Assembly: GCA_965224275.1 (NCBI GenBank)
Contig: CBDCYR010000002.1
Span: forward strand, 372,001 to 436,000
Length of the DNA stretch: 64,000 bases
From: CAUZWH01 sp965224275
Lineage (GTDB): Bacteria > Pseudomonadota > Alphaproteobacteria > SHVV01
Direction: 5' to 3'
In this document: positions 41,634-51,365 of the stretch, one piece after another
Numbering within the stretch: position 1 is the stretch's first letter
How the letters are laid out: each line of letters begins with the position of its first letter
Notes under the pieces: model-generated
The model's database searches: none
Told to the model about the DNA's origin: nothing
What the model saw: only the letters and a program-made list of their open reading frames with translations
Position numbers and translations under genes: made by a program

Positions 41634-43259
41634 CCCGAAAGAGTCACGAAAGGTTACCGCCAAACCCTGATTCTGCGTTATGATTCAATTGGATAGATCG
41701 GATCTAACGCAGGAGTTTGGCGGTGACGGATTGTACCTTTACGAAGATCGAATTTCCATCCTGTTGTAAGCGGCGCGTCGAGGCGGATTTTGCCGGCGGT
41801 GAGATCTCATCGAACGGCGGGGCGCTGTTGCTGAGTCTGGCGGACCGTCGTGTTGGACTGTTGTCGGGGTTGGGCCGTCGTCTGGCGGACCGGCGCCAAG
41901 CAGGCAAGGTCAAGCATGGCCTCGCGGGTTTGCTGCGCCAACGGGTGTTCGCCCTTGCGCTTGGCGATGAAGACGTCAACGACCACGAGGTTCTGCGCGA
42001 CGATTTGGTGTTGCAGACGGCTTGCGGTGGGGATCGGCGTCTGGCCAGTCCCTCGACGGTTGGCCGTCTGGAGCGGGCGGCGGACCGGAGCTGGGCTTGG
42101 GCGGCGCATGAGACGCTGGTGGAGAGCTTCATCGCTTCCACTGAGGACGCGCCGGAGGAATTGGTGCTCGACTTCGATTGTACGGACGATGCGGTGCACG
42201 GCTGCCAGGAGGGTCGCTTTTTCCACGGCTATTATGACCACTACTGCTTTCTGCCGCTCTATGTCTTCTGCGGCGATCAGCTGCTGGTCAGCTACCTGAG
42301 GCCGTCGAACATCGATCAAGCCAAGCACGCCTGGGCGATCCTGGCCTTGCTGGTGAAGCGACTGCGCCAGGCCTGGCCCGCTGTGCGCCTCACGGTGCGG
42401 GCCGATTCCGGCTTCTGCCGCCACAAGATGCTGTCGTGGTGCGAGCGCCACGAGGTTGGCTACATCGTCGGGCTGGCCAAGAACGCGCGCATCAACGACC
42501 AGGCGGCGAGGGGGATGGCGCTCGCCGCGGCCGCCTATGAGAGGACGGGCGAGAAGCAGCGCGTGTTCGCCGATCTGAGCTATGGGGCGAGGAGCTGGAA
42601 CAAGGAACGCCGCGTCATCGCGCGCCTCGAGCATGGGCCCAAGGGAGCCAACCCGCGCTACGTCATCACCAACCTCGAAGGCGAGGCGAAGGCGCTCTAC
42701 GAGCGCCTCTACTGCGCCCGCGGCGAGATGGAGAACCGCATCAAGGAGCAGCAGCTGGCCCTCTTCGCCGACCGCACCAGCTGCCACAAGTGGTGGCCCA
42801 ACCAGTTCCGTCTGATCCTCTCATCGCTCGCCTATACGCTGATCGCGACGATCCGCCGGCTGGGGCTGAGGGGCACCACGATGGCCCGGGCTCAGGCGGA
42901 CACTATCCGCCTCAAGCTCCTGAAGATCGGCGCCGTCGTCATACGCAACACCCGCCGCGTCCGCCTCCATCTCTCCAGCGCCTGCCCGTACCAGGACCTG
43001 GTCCGTCTCACGGCAGCCAGGCTCAAGCCGGGATAACCGACCCCTTCGCTCTCCCAACCCAGACGCACAAGCGCCGCCGCCGCCTCCCGGCGCGGGCGCC
43101 GCTTGCCCAAAACCGGCCGAAACAGGCTAAGACGGGAAACGGGACCGACAATCACCAGCCCGAAAGCCCCGCATCACTGAAATCGGCCAACCGAAAAACC
43201 CGTGACCCCGCCTTCGTGTCCAAAAACCCTACTTTAGAACCCTTCGTGACGAATCCGGG
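41634..43259 (+). mobile_element. Complete IS1380-family insertion sequence with CTAG target duplication
   Basis: This 1626-base element has terminal inverted repeats. The left end reads CCCGAAAGAGTCACGAAAGG and the right end, inverted, CCCGGATTCGTCACGAAGGG. It is flanked by the direct repeat CTAG at 41630-41633 and 43260-43263. It carries one intact transposase gene. Deleting the element plus one CTAG joins CAG-GCT-AGC to CAC-TGG and restores the interrupted metalloprotease frame, so the insertion is recent and precise. Confidence 0.93.
41717..43036 (+). CDS. IS1380-family transposase
   Basis: This 439-residue DDE transposase is of the IS4-superfamily type used by IS1380 elements. It has the N-terminal GGEISSNGGALLLSLADRRV, followed by LDFDCTDDAVHGCQEGRF (first Asp region), VRLTVRADSGFCRHKMLSWC (second Asp) and CARGEMENRIKEQQLALFAD (Glu, YREK-like signature position). 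The C-terminal LILSSLAYTLIATIRRLGL is typical. It is full length with all acidic residues visible, so the element may be mobile. Confidence 0.92.
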   Translation: MAVTDCTFTKIEFPSCCKRRVEADFAGGEISSNGGALLLSLADRRVGLLSGLGRRLADRRQAGKVKHGLAGLLRQRVFALALGDEDVNDHEVLRDDLVLQTACGGDRRLASPSTVGRLERAADRSWAWAAHETLVESFIASTEDAPEELVLDFDCTDDAVHGCQEGRFFHGYYDHYCFLPLYVFCGDQLLVSYLRPSNIDQAKHAWAILALLVKRLRQAWPAVRLTVRADSGFCRHKMLSWCERHEVGYIVGLAKNARINDQAARGMALAAAAYERTGEKQRVFADLSYGARSWNKERRVIARLEHGPKGANPRYVITNLEGEAKALYERLYCARGEMENRIKEQQLALFADRTSCHKWWPNQFRLILSSLAYTLIATIRRLGLRGTTMARAQADTIRLKLLKIGAVVIRNTRRVRLHLSSACPYQDLVRLTAARLKPG

Positions 43260-43263
43260 CTAG

Positions 43264-43489
43264 CCACTGGAAGGACAACAGCTTGACCAGCGTGCTGCTT
43301 GGCGTGATGGATCCAACATTAGCGTTTGGGCAAGAAATTTCGATCTCGGACGCTGACCTAAGAGCCCTCGATCTCATCGGTTGGGATCTTGTAGCAGTAC
43401 CGGGACCCGCGGCTTTGCCGCTTCTATTGACCGGTTTGGTCGGGCTCGGTTTGCTGGGCTGGCGAAGACGCGAAAAAGCCTGTCAGTAG
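43264..43489 (+). pseudogene. 3' part of the split metalloprotease with VPxPA-type sorting tail
   Basis: This continues the gene broken at 41633: HWKDNSLTSVLLGVMDPTLA, then ISDADLRALDLIGWDLVAV, a stretch that often ends the catalytic domain of such proteases. The C-terminal tripartite sorting signal follows: VPGPAALPLLLTGLVGLGLL (motif plus membrane helix) and a basic end GWRRREKACQ. This is a VPLPA/PEP-CTERM-like tail, recognised by exosortase-type enzymes. On its own the fragment lacks a proper start. Confidence 0.85.
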
Positions 43490-43499
43490 GAAAGTCCAA

Positions 43500-45611
43500 C
43501 TACTCACCGATCATCTTGAGCCAACCGTCTTCATCGAGCACGGTGACCTCCAGTTCCTGCGCCTTCTTGAGCTTCGATCCTGCACTTGGGCCGGCAACCA
43601 AATAATCAGTCTTTGCCGATACCGAACCCGAGACCTTGGCACCAAGAGCTTCGGCTCGGGCTTTGGCCTCTGCGCGCGTCATCTTTTCCAGCGTTCCCGT
43701 AAATACTACGGTCCGACCCTGAATCGGTGAATCCGTTTGTTCTTGAACGAAGTCGTCCGGCGTGACCTGCGCTCGAAGGCGTTCGACAACTTCTAGGTTG
43801 TGCGGCTCCGCGAAAAAATCAAGCAATGCTTCGGCAACCTTCGGACCAATACCATCGATGTCGAGGAGTTCGGCATAGGCTGGGTTCTCGCGATCCTGTG
43901 CTGCGGTCAGTGCACCGAATAATTTGTCGGGTGAGCTGTAGGTGCGGGCGAGCAGGCGCGCGTTTGTTTGCCCGATATGGCGGATGCCAAGTGCGTAAAT
44001 GAATCGATCGAGCCCGATCCGCCGCCGTTGTTCGATCGCACTAAAGAGATTACCGGCCGAGATCTTGCCCCATCCTTCCGCATCCTCCAGGGGGGGATCG
44101 AGTTCGGAATTGCGTGCCGCGATTGTAAAGATATCGCTGGGTTCTTTTACGATGTTGCTTTGCCAGAAAGCGAGAATCTGTTTCCCCCCCAGTCCATCGA
44201 TATCAAACGCGTCACGCGATACGAAATGACGCAGCCGTTCGACCGCTTGGGCCGGGCAGATCAATCCTCCCGTGCAACGCTTTACGACTTCGTCAGCTTC
44301 GCGCACCGCATGGCTGCCGCATTCCGGGCAAGTCTCGGGAAAAGAGTACGGTTCGGCACCCTTCTTCCGTTTCTCCACGACTACGCTTAGTACCTGCGGA
44401 ATAACGTCACCGGCGCGCTGGATGATCACCGTGTCACCCTCGCGGATGTCCTTGCGGAGGATCTCGTCCTCGTTGTGGAGCGTCGCTCGTGACACCACGA
44501 CACCGCCGACGGTGACAGGCTTGAGGTTGGCAACCGGTGTCAACGACCCGGTTCGACCGACCTGGATGCCGATCGCCTCAACAATCGTTTGGGCCTTCTC
44601 GGCCGGAAACTTGTGCGCAATCGCCCAGCGCGGCGCGCGGCTGACCGTCCCCAACCGCTCCTGCCAGTCGAGCCGATCTACCTTGTACACGACCCCATCA
44701 ATGTCGTAGCCGAGATCGGCGCGCTCGGCCTCGATTTCGGCATGTAACCCGAGCGCATCGTCAACCCGCTCGCAACGGCGCGCCAACGGATTGACCACGA
44801 ATCCCCAGGCCTTGAGACGCTGAAACATGTCCCAGTGGCTGGCCGCACCGAGTTGCGAAACCTCGCCCCAACCATAAGCGAAAAAGTGCAACTTACGTGT
44901 CGCGGTGATTCCCGAATCAAGCTGGCGCAACGAACCGGCCGCGGAATTGCGGGGATTGGCAAAGGGCGGCTTACTGGCGGCGATTTGTGTCTGGTTGAGC
45001 TCAGCAAAATCGGCGTGGCGCATATAAACTTCGCCGCGCACTTCAACTACGCCGGGCACCGCGTCCCCACCTAGCGTCTCCGGGATATCGCCGAGCGTTC
45101 GCAGGTTTACTGTGATGTCCTCGCCGACCGAACCGTTGCCACGGGTGGCGCCGAGTGTGAATTGGCCACCTTCGTAACGCAGCGACGCTGACAGTCCGTC
45201 GATCTTCGGTTCCGCCACCAAGGTGACAAGTTCATCCGCACCGAGTCCGAGGAAGCGGCGCACGCGGTCGACGAAATCCCGCACGTCGGTGTCGTTGAAG
45301 GCGTTGTCCAGCGACAGCATCGGCTGTGCGTGGGTGACTTTACTAAAACCCGACGCCGGCGCTGCGCCGACCCTTACAGTCGGGCTGTCCTCCCTCTCGA
45401 GTTCAGGAAAACGGGCTTCAATCGCTAGGTTTCGTTTTCGCAAGGCGTCATAATCGCCATCGCTGATTTCGGGTTGATCCTCGCCGTGGTAGAGCGTGTC
45501 GTGGCGGGCGATTTCCTCGGTCAACCAGGCAAGTTCCGTCTCAGCCTCGGCACTGGTGAGTTTCTCGACGGCGATCTCGCGGTGCGGCAGCTTGGACCCT
45601 GCTCCATTCAT
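43500..45611 (-). CDS. ligA: NAD-dependent DNA ligase
   Basis: This 703-residue replicative ligase seals nicks using NAD. Its domains in order are Ia (YHGEDQPEISDGDYDALR), adenylation with Lys136 in VAEPKIDGLSASLRYEGG, the OB fold (ATLHNEDEILRKDIREGDTV), a zinc finger (CPECGSHAV ... CTGGLICPAQ), helix-hairpin-helix repeats (about 500-610) and a C-terminal BRCT domain (GRTVVFTGTLEKMTRAEAKA). Nothing is missing. The start overlaps the stop of recN by ATGA. It ends the minus-strand series that begins with the dcw cluster. Confidence 0.97.
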   Translation of the reverse strand: MNGAGSKLPHREIAVEKLTSAEAETELAWLTEEIARHDTLYHGEDQPEISDGDYDALRKRNLAIEARFPELEREDSPTVRVGAAPASGFSKVTHAQPMLSLDNAFNDTDVRDFVDRVRRFLGLGADELVTLVAEPKIDGLSASLRYEGGQFTLGATRGNGSVGEDITVNLRTLGDIPETLGGDAVPGVVEVRGEVYMRHADFAELNQTQIAASKPPFANPRNSAAGSLRQLDSGITATRKLHFFAYGWGEVSQLGAASHWDMFQRLKAWGFVVNPLARRCERVDDALGLHAEIEAERADLGYDIDGVVYKVDRLDWQERLGTVSRAPRWAIAHKFPAEKAQTIVEAIGIQVGRTGSLTPVANLKPVTVGGVVVSRATLHNEDEILRKDIREGDTVIIQRAGDVIPQVLSVVVEKRKKGAEPYSFPETCPECGSHAVREADEVVKRCTGGLICPAQAVERLRHFVSRDAFDIDGLGGKQILAFWQSNIVKEPSDIFTIAARNSELDPPLEDAEGWGKISAGNLFSAIEQRRRIGLDRFIYALGIRHIGQTNARLLARTYSSPDKLFGALTAAQDRENPAYAELLDIDGIGPKVAEALLDFFAEPHNLEVVERLRAQVTPDDFVQEQTDSPIQGRTVVFTGTLEKMTRAEAKARAEALGAKVSGSVSAKTDYLVAGPSAGSKLKKAQELEVTVLDEDGWLKMIGE

Positions 45612-47305
45612 GGCGCGGCAGCAACACTGTTCTGACCGCTGATCAGGCTGTCGGCCGCGGCCCTGGCTTCGTCGGTTATTTCCGCACCGGCAAGCATTCG
45701 AGCGACTTCCTCACGCCGGGCGGTTTCGTCCAAATGCTCCACTGTGGTCTGAAGGCCCTCAGCGTCGTGCGCATCGGCCCCTTTCAGAACGCGCCAGTGA
45801 TGAGCCGCGCGCGCGGCAACCTGTGGCGAGTGCGTGATAACGAGGATCTGGGCATGTTCAGACAGGCGCCCGAGCCGGGCGCCGACCGCGTCGGCCGTGG
45901 CACCACCGAGGCCGCGATCGACCTCGTCGAAGATCAGTGTCGACGCCCCTTCGGTCCCGGTCAAAACCACCTTGAACGCTAATAACAAACGTGAAAGCTC
46001 TCCGCCCGACGCCACCCGTGCCAGCGGACCCGGCTCGGCGCCAGGAACAGTGGCAACCTGGAACGTAACTCGATCGACGCCCGACGCCGTCCACGCGCCT
46101 TCTTCAAGCGTTGCGATGTCGGTGCAGAATCTTGCGTCGCCTAGTTTGAGCGGGGCTAGTTCCGCCATCACCGCTTTATCAAGTTTCTTCGCCGCGCGCC
46201 GACGTCGCTTGCTCAGTGCCGTTGCCTTCTCCTTAAATGTGCGGCGCGCGTCATCAACCCGCGCTTCGAGCGAGCGAATGCGGTCGGCGCCACTTTCGAC
46301 ATGGGCCAGTTTGTCAGCAAGTTGATCGTGGACTGCCGCAAGTTCATCGGGCGGAACGCTGTGTTTCCTGGCAATGTCGCGGAGCTTGAACAGACGGTCC
46401 TCGACAGCGCTGAGCCGCTTGGCATCGAGATCGAGCTTCGTTAATTGATGATCAATCTCTGCCGCGGCCTCCGAAGATTCGATAACCGCTCGGTCGAGGG
46501 CGGTAATCGCATCGTCGAAGTTGTGTCGAATAGTCTCGGGAATTCGTTCGAGCGCCCGCTGCCCGGCCCGCAGCGACATCTCCGCACCATTATCACCGGC
46601 CAAAAGTTTGCCTGCCTCAGCAAGTGCGGCAGCGATCTTTTCACCGTTCATCAATAGGGTTCGGGTCGCGGCCAGCTCTGCTTCCTCGCCGGCAACCGGG
46701 GCCAGCGTCTCGAGTTCTGCCACGACGTGGCGCAGGTAGTCCTCCTCCGCAATCGCGCGGCGATGTGCCTCCCGCATATCGGCGAGCTCTTGGAGCGACG
46801 CCCGGTATTCTTCATGCGCCTTCGCGAGTTCCGACAGCTCCCGTCCATGTCCGGCAAACACGTCCAGCAAATGGCGGTGCCCGCCGCTGTCCATCAGGAT
46901 CTGTTGGTCGTTCTGGCCCTGGATCTCCACCAACGTGCGACCGAGCTCCTTGAGCAACCCAACGCTAACGGGTTGATCGTTGACGTAGGCGCGGCTCGAA
47001 CCGTTGACTGACACAATCCGACGCGCGATCACCTCGTCGGCTTCGATCTCGATATCATGCGTTTCGAGGCATCTACGTGCGGGGTGATCGGGTCCGATGA
47101 GGAAATGTGCACCGACCATCGCTTGGTCGGCGCCGGGGCGGATTAGATTGCTGTCAGCGCGCACACCGAGCGCCAAACCCAGCGCATCCAGCAAGATCGA
47201 TTTGCCCGCACCGGTTTCGCCGGTGAGGACGTTCAAGCCACTTTCAAACGAAAGTTCCAGTCGATCGACGAGAACGACGTTGCGAATGTGTAACCCGACC
47301 AACAT
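45608..47305 (-). CDS. recN: DNA repair protein RecN
   Basis: This 565-residue SMC-like ATPase acts in recombinational double-strand break repair. The N-terminal Walker A is LTGETGAGKSILLDALGLAL. Coiled-coil arms lie at about 150-380. The C-terminal signature and Walker B are RVASGGELSRLLLAFKVVL and STLIFDEVDRGLGGATADAV, followed by ILVITHSPQVAARA. The length is normal. It overlaps ligA by four bases and follows bamD by 15 bases, so the three are probably cotranscribed. No LexA-like operator was recognised upstream. Confidence 0.96.
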   Translation of the reverse strand: MLVGLHIRNVVLVDRLELSFESGLNVLTGETGAGKSILLDALGLALGVRADSNLIRPGADQAMVGAHFLIGPDHPARRCLETHDIEIEADEVIARRIVSVNGSSRAYVNDQPVSVGLLKELGRTLVEIQGQNDQQILMDSGGHRHLLDVFAGHGRELSELAKAHEEYRASLQELADMREAHRRAIAEEDYLRHVVAELETLAPVAGEEAELAATRTLLMNGEKIAAALAEAGKLLAGDNGAEMSLRAGQRALERIPETIRHNFDDAITALDRAVIESSEAAAEIDHQLTKLDLDAKRLSAVEDRLFKLRDIARKHSVPPDELAAVHDQLADKLAHVESGADRIRSLEARVDDARRTFKEKATALSKRRRRAAKKLDKAVMAELAPLKLGDARFCTDIATLEEGAWTASGVDRVTFQVATVPGAEPGPLARVASGGELSRLLLAFKVVLTGTEGASTLIFDEVDRGLGGATADAVGARLGRLSEHAQILVITHSPQVAARAAHHWRVLKGADAHDAEGLQTTVEHLDETARREEVARMLAGAEITDEARAAADSLISGQNSVAAAP

Positions 47306-47320
47306 TAGAAATGAGCAGCC

Positions 47321-48133
47321 TTAAAACACGCTGCCCCACACTCGGCTGATCCATGACCCCCGGTCTTCGACCGGTTCAAGATTGCGCCCGCGCAGGAGCC
47401 CGTAAGAATCTGCATACCAATTGCTGCGCGGGAAGTTGTGACCAAGCACGGCGGCAGCGGTCTGCGCCTCGTTTTCGACACCGAGAGCAAGATAAGATTC
47501 TGTGAGACGATGAAGGGCTTCCGGGACGTGCGTCGTGGTCTGGAAACCTTCGATGACGGTTCTAAACCTGTTGATGGCGGCAACGTAGTGATTGCGCTTC
47601 AGATAGTATCGCCCAACGTCCATTTCCTTGCCGGCCAAATGGTCGCGAGTCAGATCGAGCTTGAGCTTCGCATCCCTGGCATATTCCGTCTGAGGAAAGC
47701 GGCGCACCAGCTCTTCGAGGCTGGTAAGCGCGAGCCGCGTAATCTGTTGGTCGCGGCCAACATCGGAGATCTGTTCATAGTAGCTGATCGCGATCAGATA
47801 GTAGGCGTATGAAACATCTCGGTTACCCGGATGGAGTTCGACAAAGCGCTGTGCTGCGAGAATTGCTTCGTCGTATCGATTTCCGGAGTAATAGGTAAAC
47901 GCTGACATCAATTTCGCTTTTGTCGCCCACACCGAATAGGGGTGTTGGCGTTCAACCTCGTCGAAATTCCTCGCGGCGTTCTCAAAATCGCCAGCGATCA
48001 GTTGATCTACCGCCTCATTGTAGAGTTCACCAACCGGTCGCTCGACATACTCGGCGTCCGTGTCACCCGCACACGCAGCGACCAATGTGGCAGCAAGAAA
48101 AACCGGGAGACAACGAACGAGGATCGCAATCAT
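47321..48133 (-). CDS. bamD: Outer-membrane assembly lipoprotein BamD
   Basis: This 270-residue lipoprotein of the BAM complex helps insert beta-barrel proteins into the outer membrane. The signal peptide MIAILVRCLPVFLAATLVAAC ends in a lipobox (LVAAC). Five TPR-type repeats follow (VGELYNEAVDQLIAGDFENA, then HPYSVWATKAKLMSAFTYYS, LVRRFPQTEYARDAKLKLDL, YVAAINRFRTVIEGFQTT). The start is placed at 48133 where the signal peptide begins; an in-frame ATG at 48193 would add 20 residues. Neither has a clear ribosome site. The location between lpxC and recN is usual for Alphaproteobacteria. Confidence 0.94.
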   Translation of the reverse strand: MIAILVRCLPVFLAATLVAACAGDTDAEYVERPVGELYNEAVDQLIAGDFENAARNFDEVERQHPYSVWATKAKLMSAFTYYSGNRYDEAILAAQRFVELHPGNRDVSYAYYLIAISYYEQISDVGRDQQITRLALTSLEELVRRFPQTEYARDAKLKLDLTRDHLAGKEMDVGRYYLKRNHYVAAINRFRTVIEGFQTTTHVPEALHRLTESYLALGVENEAQTAAAVLGHNFPRSNWYADSYGLLRGRNLEPVEDRGSWISRVWGSVF

Positions 48134-48321
48134 GGATCGCTGAGCAAATCGAGTGAACAGTGTCGCCAGCATCTGATTTATCATCAGCGCCATATTTTAA
48201 AGCATGGCCTCACAAAAGGATATTGCGGCTTGCCAGTCTGAAGATAGCAGATGACGCAATGCCGGCGGTTAGGCGCCTCGGCGCCTCATTCACGTTACCA
48301 ATCCGAAGGTTTGGGTGTTGG

Positions 48322-49320
48322 TTAGCCGGCCGCGGCCAAAGCGGCGAAGCCGTGATCCTGCTCAACGATTTCGTCGTCGAGCGTCACATATTCCCAAGCG
48401 CTCTCATTGGCGGCCAACTCCTGCAACAGTTCGTGGTTCAAGGCATGACCGCCGAATCGCGTCGTCAACCGCGCCTGCAGCGGCGCGCCGAGTAGATAGA
48501 GGTCGCCCATGCAGTCCAATACTTTGTGGCGCACAAATTCATCGGCATACCGCAACCCGCCTTCGTTCAGTACGCGCTCACCGCTTACCACGATCGCATT
48601 GTCCAGCGAACCACCGCGCGCCAGTCCCATATCGCGCAATCGAGCGACATCTTCCGCGAAACCAAACGTACGAGCCGGTCCAATCTCGCTAACGAATGCA
48701 CCGTTGTGAGGGGTGAAATCTATGCTCTGCTTAGCAACGATGGGCGCGTCATACTCAATCCCGCAATCGATCGAGAATCCGTCCGACGGTTCCAGACGCG
48801 CGAAACGTTCACCGTCGACGACTTCAACCAAACGGTTAAGCCGAATTATCCGACGCGGTGCCGGCAGGGCGTCAAGACCAACCTCCAAAATCCGTTCAAC
48901 GAACGGCGCGGCACTGCCATCCATAATCGGGACTTCAGGTCCATCCAGTTCAATCACGACATCGTCGATGGCGAGGCCGTGGAACGCGGCCATTAAATGC
49001 TCGATCGTTGAGACCTGGGTGCGGGCCGTATTCATGATCGACGTGGCGAGCTGGTTGTCACACACATTGTCGATATGTGCGGCGACATCGGTTATCGACG
49101 TAAGTTCGCTGCCGAGATCACTGCGACGGAATAGGATGCCGGCATCCGCGTCGGCCGGTTTCAAAAGCATGGAAATGTCCGCACCGGTATGGACGCCCAC
49201 ACCGTGGAACTCGATCTCACCCGCAATGGTCTGTTGATTGTAACGCGACAAATTGCTACTCCGCATCAGTCGCCCGACGAGCACATCCACGTGGCCCGCC
49301 GCACGACGCGTTAGTCCCAT
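48322..49320 (-). CDS. lpxC: UDP-3-O-acyl-N-acetylglucosamine deacetylase
   Basis: This 332-residue zinc enzyme catalyses the committed step of lipid A synthesis. Conserved parts are EFHGVGVHTGADISMLLKPA, VSTIEHLMAAFHGLAIDDVV (first zinc His), VPIMDGSAAPF, RTFGFAEDVARLRDMGLARG and VRHKVLDCMGDLYLLG (His and Asp ligands). The C-terminal His region is GGHALNHELLQEL. A shorter start at 49266 (MRSSNLSRYNQQ) is as likely as 49320. It lies downstream of ftsZ with a 143-base gap that may hold its own promoter. Its presence shows a lipopolysaccharide-bearing organism. Confidence 0.96.
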   Translation of the reverse strand: MGLTRRAAGHVDVLVGRLMRSSNLSRYNQQTIAGEIEFHGVGVHTGADISMLLKPADADAGILFRRSDLGSELTSITDVAAHIDNVCDNQLATSIMNTARTQVSTIEHLMAAFHGLAIDDVVIELDGPEVPIMDGSAAPFVERILEVGLDALPAPRRIIRLNRLVEVVDGERFARLEPSDGFSIDCGIEYDAPIVAKQSIDFTPHNGAFVSEIGPARTFGFAEDVARLRDMGLARGGSLDNAIVVSGERVLNEGGLRYADEFVRHKVLDCMGDLYLLGAPLQARLTTRFGGHALNHELLQELAANESAWEYVTLDDEIVEQDHGFAALAAAG

Positions 49321-49463
49321 ACCCTGCGGTTCTCCCCCCGTCGAGAACTACCGAAATGTCTCGTTATTCCGGCCGCTTAGCGGTAGAGACCGGTTGTAGA
49401 GGGTTGCTTTTAGGGTCTCAAATCAACCTTTGTTACAAACTCTTACGCGATATTCACCGCGGA

Positions 49464-51245
49464 TTAGTTCGCTTGACGCCGGAGAAATGCTGGAATTTCG
49501 AGCAGATCCTCCTCGGTCTCCGGTTGCGGTAACGTAAGTCCTTCCGGGGCAGATTTAGGCGCGGTTCGCTCGCTTGTCTTGGGCGCCGGTGGCGCGGCCG
49601 GCGCTACCGGCTTTGCCAACGTCGGCTCAATTCGGCTTTCAATCGGCTTTGGCGGGGCCGCGACCGGCGGCACCTCTTCCGTTGCCTTTGGATCAGGTTT
49701 AGAGGCGGTGGCGTTCGACGAGGTTGCCGTTGGCTCCACGACGATAGCCGTCTTACGTGAACGGCCCGATCTAGTCATCCGCTCGAACAGGCTAAGACCG
49801 CGATTTTCACGTTTTTGCGGCTGACGCCCTGCATTCTCCACCGCTGCTTCCGCGAACGGATCTGGTGCTTTTCGCAAACTCGGGCGCGGTGTCGCGACTT
49901 GTGGTTGTGGCGGGATAAAGGGCTCCTGTTCAAGTTTAGGCGCCGGCGCGTCGACCTTCGCCTCGTTGTCGATTGCGGAATCCGCCGTCACGGGGTCCGC
50001 GACGGCGAGATCTTCAGATTCCTCCGCCCATCGAGTGACGGCGGCCTCGGCGTGCGCCGTCGCCTCGGCTACCTCATCCGCTACACGAACTGTTTGTTCG
50101 GTATGCTTCATGGCCGTAACCGGCTGTGATCCGGCTGCAACCCGGCCCGCCATTTGAGTGATGGAGGCCGCAGCTATGGGTGCCGGCATTCCTACTGGAC
50201 CCGGGCGGTTTTCCGCCGCATGAATCGCCGACTTAGCACTAACCGTTGTCGGGTATCCCTCGGGGTGTTGCTGCGTCGCGACTGCACCGATACCGGTGGC
50301 AACGACCGACACCCGCATCGTCCCGTCCATCGATTCGTCGAAGGTCGAACCAAATATGATGTTCGCGTCGGCCTCGACTTCCTCACGGATCCGGTTGGCT
50401 GCTTCGTCGACTTCGAACAAGGTCATGTCGAGCCCGCCCGTGATATTGATGAGCACGCCGCAGGCGCCCTTCATCGAAACTTCGTCGAGGAGCGGATTGG
50501 ATATTGCCGCCTCAGCCGCCTCGGTGGCTCGGCGTTCGCCCTCGGCCTCGCCGGTCCCCATCATTGCTTTGCCCATTTCCATCATGACGGTCCGGATATC
50601 GGCGAAGTCGAGATTGATAAGACCGGGCATCACCATGAGATCGGTTACCCCGCGAACACCGGAGTACAGGACGTCGTCCGCCATCTTGAATGCCTCAGCG
50701 AACGTCGTCTTTTCGTTGGCGACCCGGAACAGGTTCTGATTCGGGATTATGATCAGCGTATCAACGTAACGCTGAAGTTCGTCCATCCCGGTTTCGGCTG
50801 TCGTCATGCGGTGCGCGCCTTCGAATTGGAAGGGCTTGGTCACAACACCGACGGTTAGCGCGCCGCCGTCTCGAGCGATCTGTGCAATTACAGGCGCTGC
50901 GCCAGTTCCCGTGCCGCCGCCCATGCCGGCGGTTATGAACACCATGTGGCTGCCCTGGAGGTGCTGACGAATTTCCTCGGCTGCTTCTTCTGCCGCTGCC
51001 CGCCCAATGTCGGGACGAGAGCCGGCGCCAAGTCCTTGGGTGATACCCACGCCAAGTTGTATGCGCGCTTCCGCAAGCGACTGCGATAAAGCCTGCGCGT
51101 CGGTGTTGGTAACAACGAAGTCGACGCCCTCCAATTCAGCGTTGATCATGTTGTTGACGGCGTTTCCCCCCGCTCCGCCGACACCAACGACAGAGATACG
51201 CGGCTTCAACTCGGTAACAGACGGCATGCTCAGATTGATCGTCAT
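49464..51245 (-). CDS. ftsZ: Cell division protein FtsZ
   Basis: This 593-residue tubulin-like GTPase forms the division ring. The GTPase core (about 10-320) shows VVGVGGAGGNAVNNMI, FVVTNTDAQALSQSLA, the signature ITAGMGGGTGTGAAPVIA and the synergy loop NLDFADIRTVMMEMG. After it comes a very long low-complexity linker of about 240 residues, rich in Ala, Pro, Glu and Lys. The C-terminal peptide is DLLEIPAFLRRQ, which binds FtsA and other partners. The start at 51245 is supported by AAGGAG eight bases upstream. The long linker is usual in Alphaproteobacteria. It sits 120 bases downstream of ftsA. Confidence 0.97.
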   Translation of the reverse strand: MTINLSMPSVTELKPRISVVGVGGAGGNAVNNMINAELEGVDFVVTNTDAQALSQSLAEARIQLGVGITQGLGAGSRPDIGRAAAEEAAEEIRQHLQGSHMVFITAGMGGGTGTGAAPVIAQIARDGGALTVGVVTKPFQFEGAHRMTTAETGMDELQRYVDTLIIIPNQNLFRVANEKTTFAEAFKMADDVLYSGVRGVTDLMVMPGLINLDFADIRTVMMEMGKAMMGTGEAEGERRATEAAEAAISNPLLDEVSMKGACGVLINITGGLDMTLFEVDEAANRIREEVEADANIIFGSTFDESMDGTMRVSVVATGIGAVATQQHPEGYPTTVSAKSAIHAAENRPGPVGMPAPIAAASITQMAGRVAAGSQPVTAMKHTEQTVRVADEVAEATAHAEAAVTRWAEESEDLAVADPVTADSAIDNEAKVDAPAPKLEQEPFIPPQPQVATPRPSLRKAPDPFAEAAVENAGRQPQKRENRGLSLFERMTRSGRSRKTAIVVEPTATSSNATASKPDPKATEEVPPVAAPPKPIESRIEPTLAKPVAPAAPPAPKTSERTAPKSAPEGLTLPQPETEEDLLEIPAFLRRQAN

Positions 51246-51365
51246 CACGGTCTCCTTAAACGAAACAAAGCCAGCGGCACGGCCGCTCGACTGCTCTCTT
51301 CTTGTGACCTGCAGGCAGAACGCCGATCTCCTCACCCCAATAGGTTGTTGGTTCACAACCCAACA

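Noticed and set aside
41807..42787. A 326-codon minus-strand frame opposite the IS1380 transposase
   Set aside because: Shadow of the transposase gene; the composition is typical of reversed G+C-rich codons.
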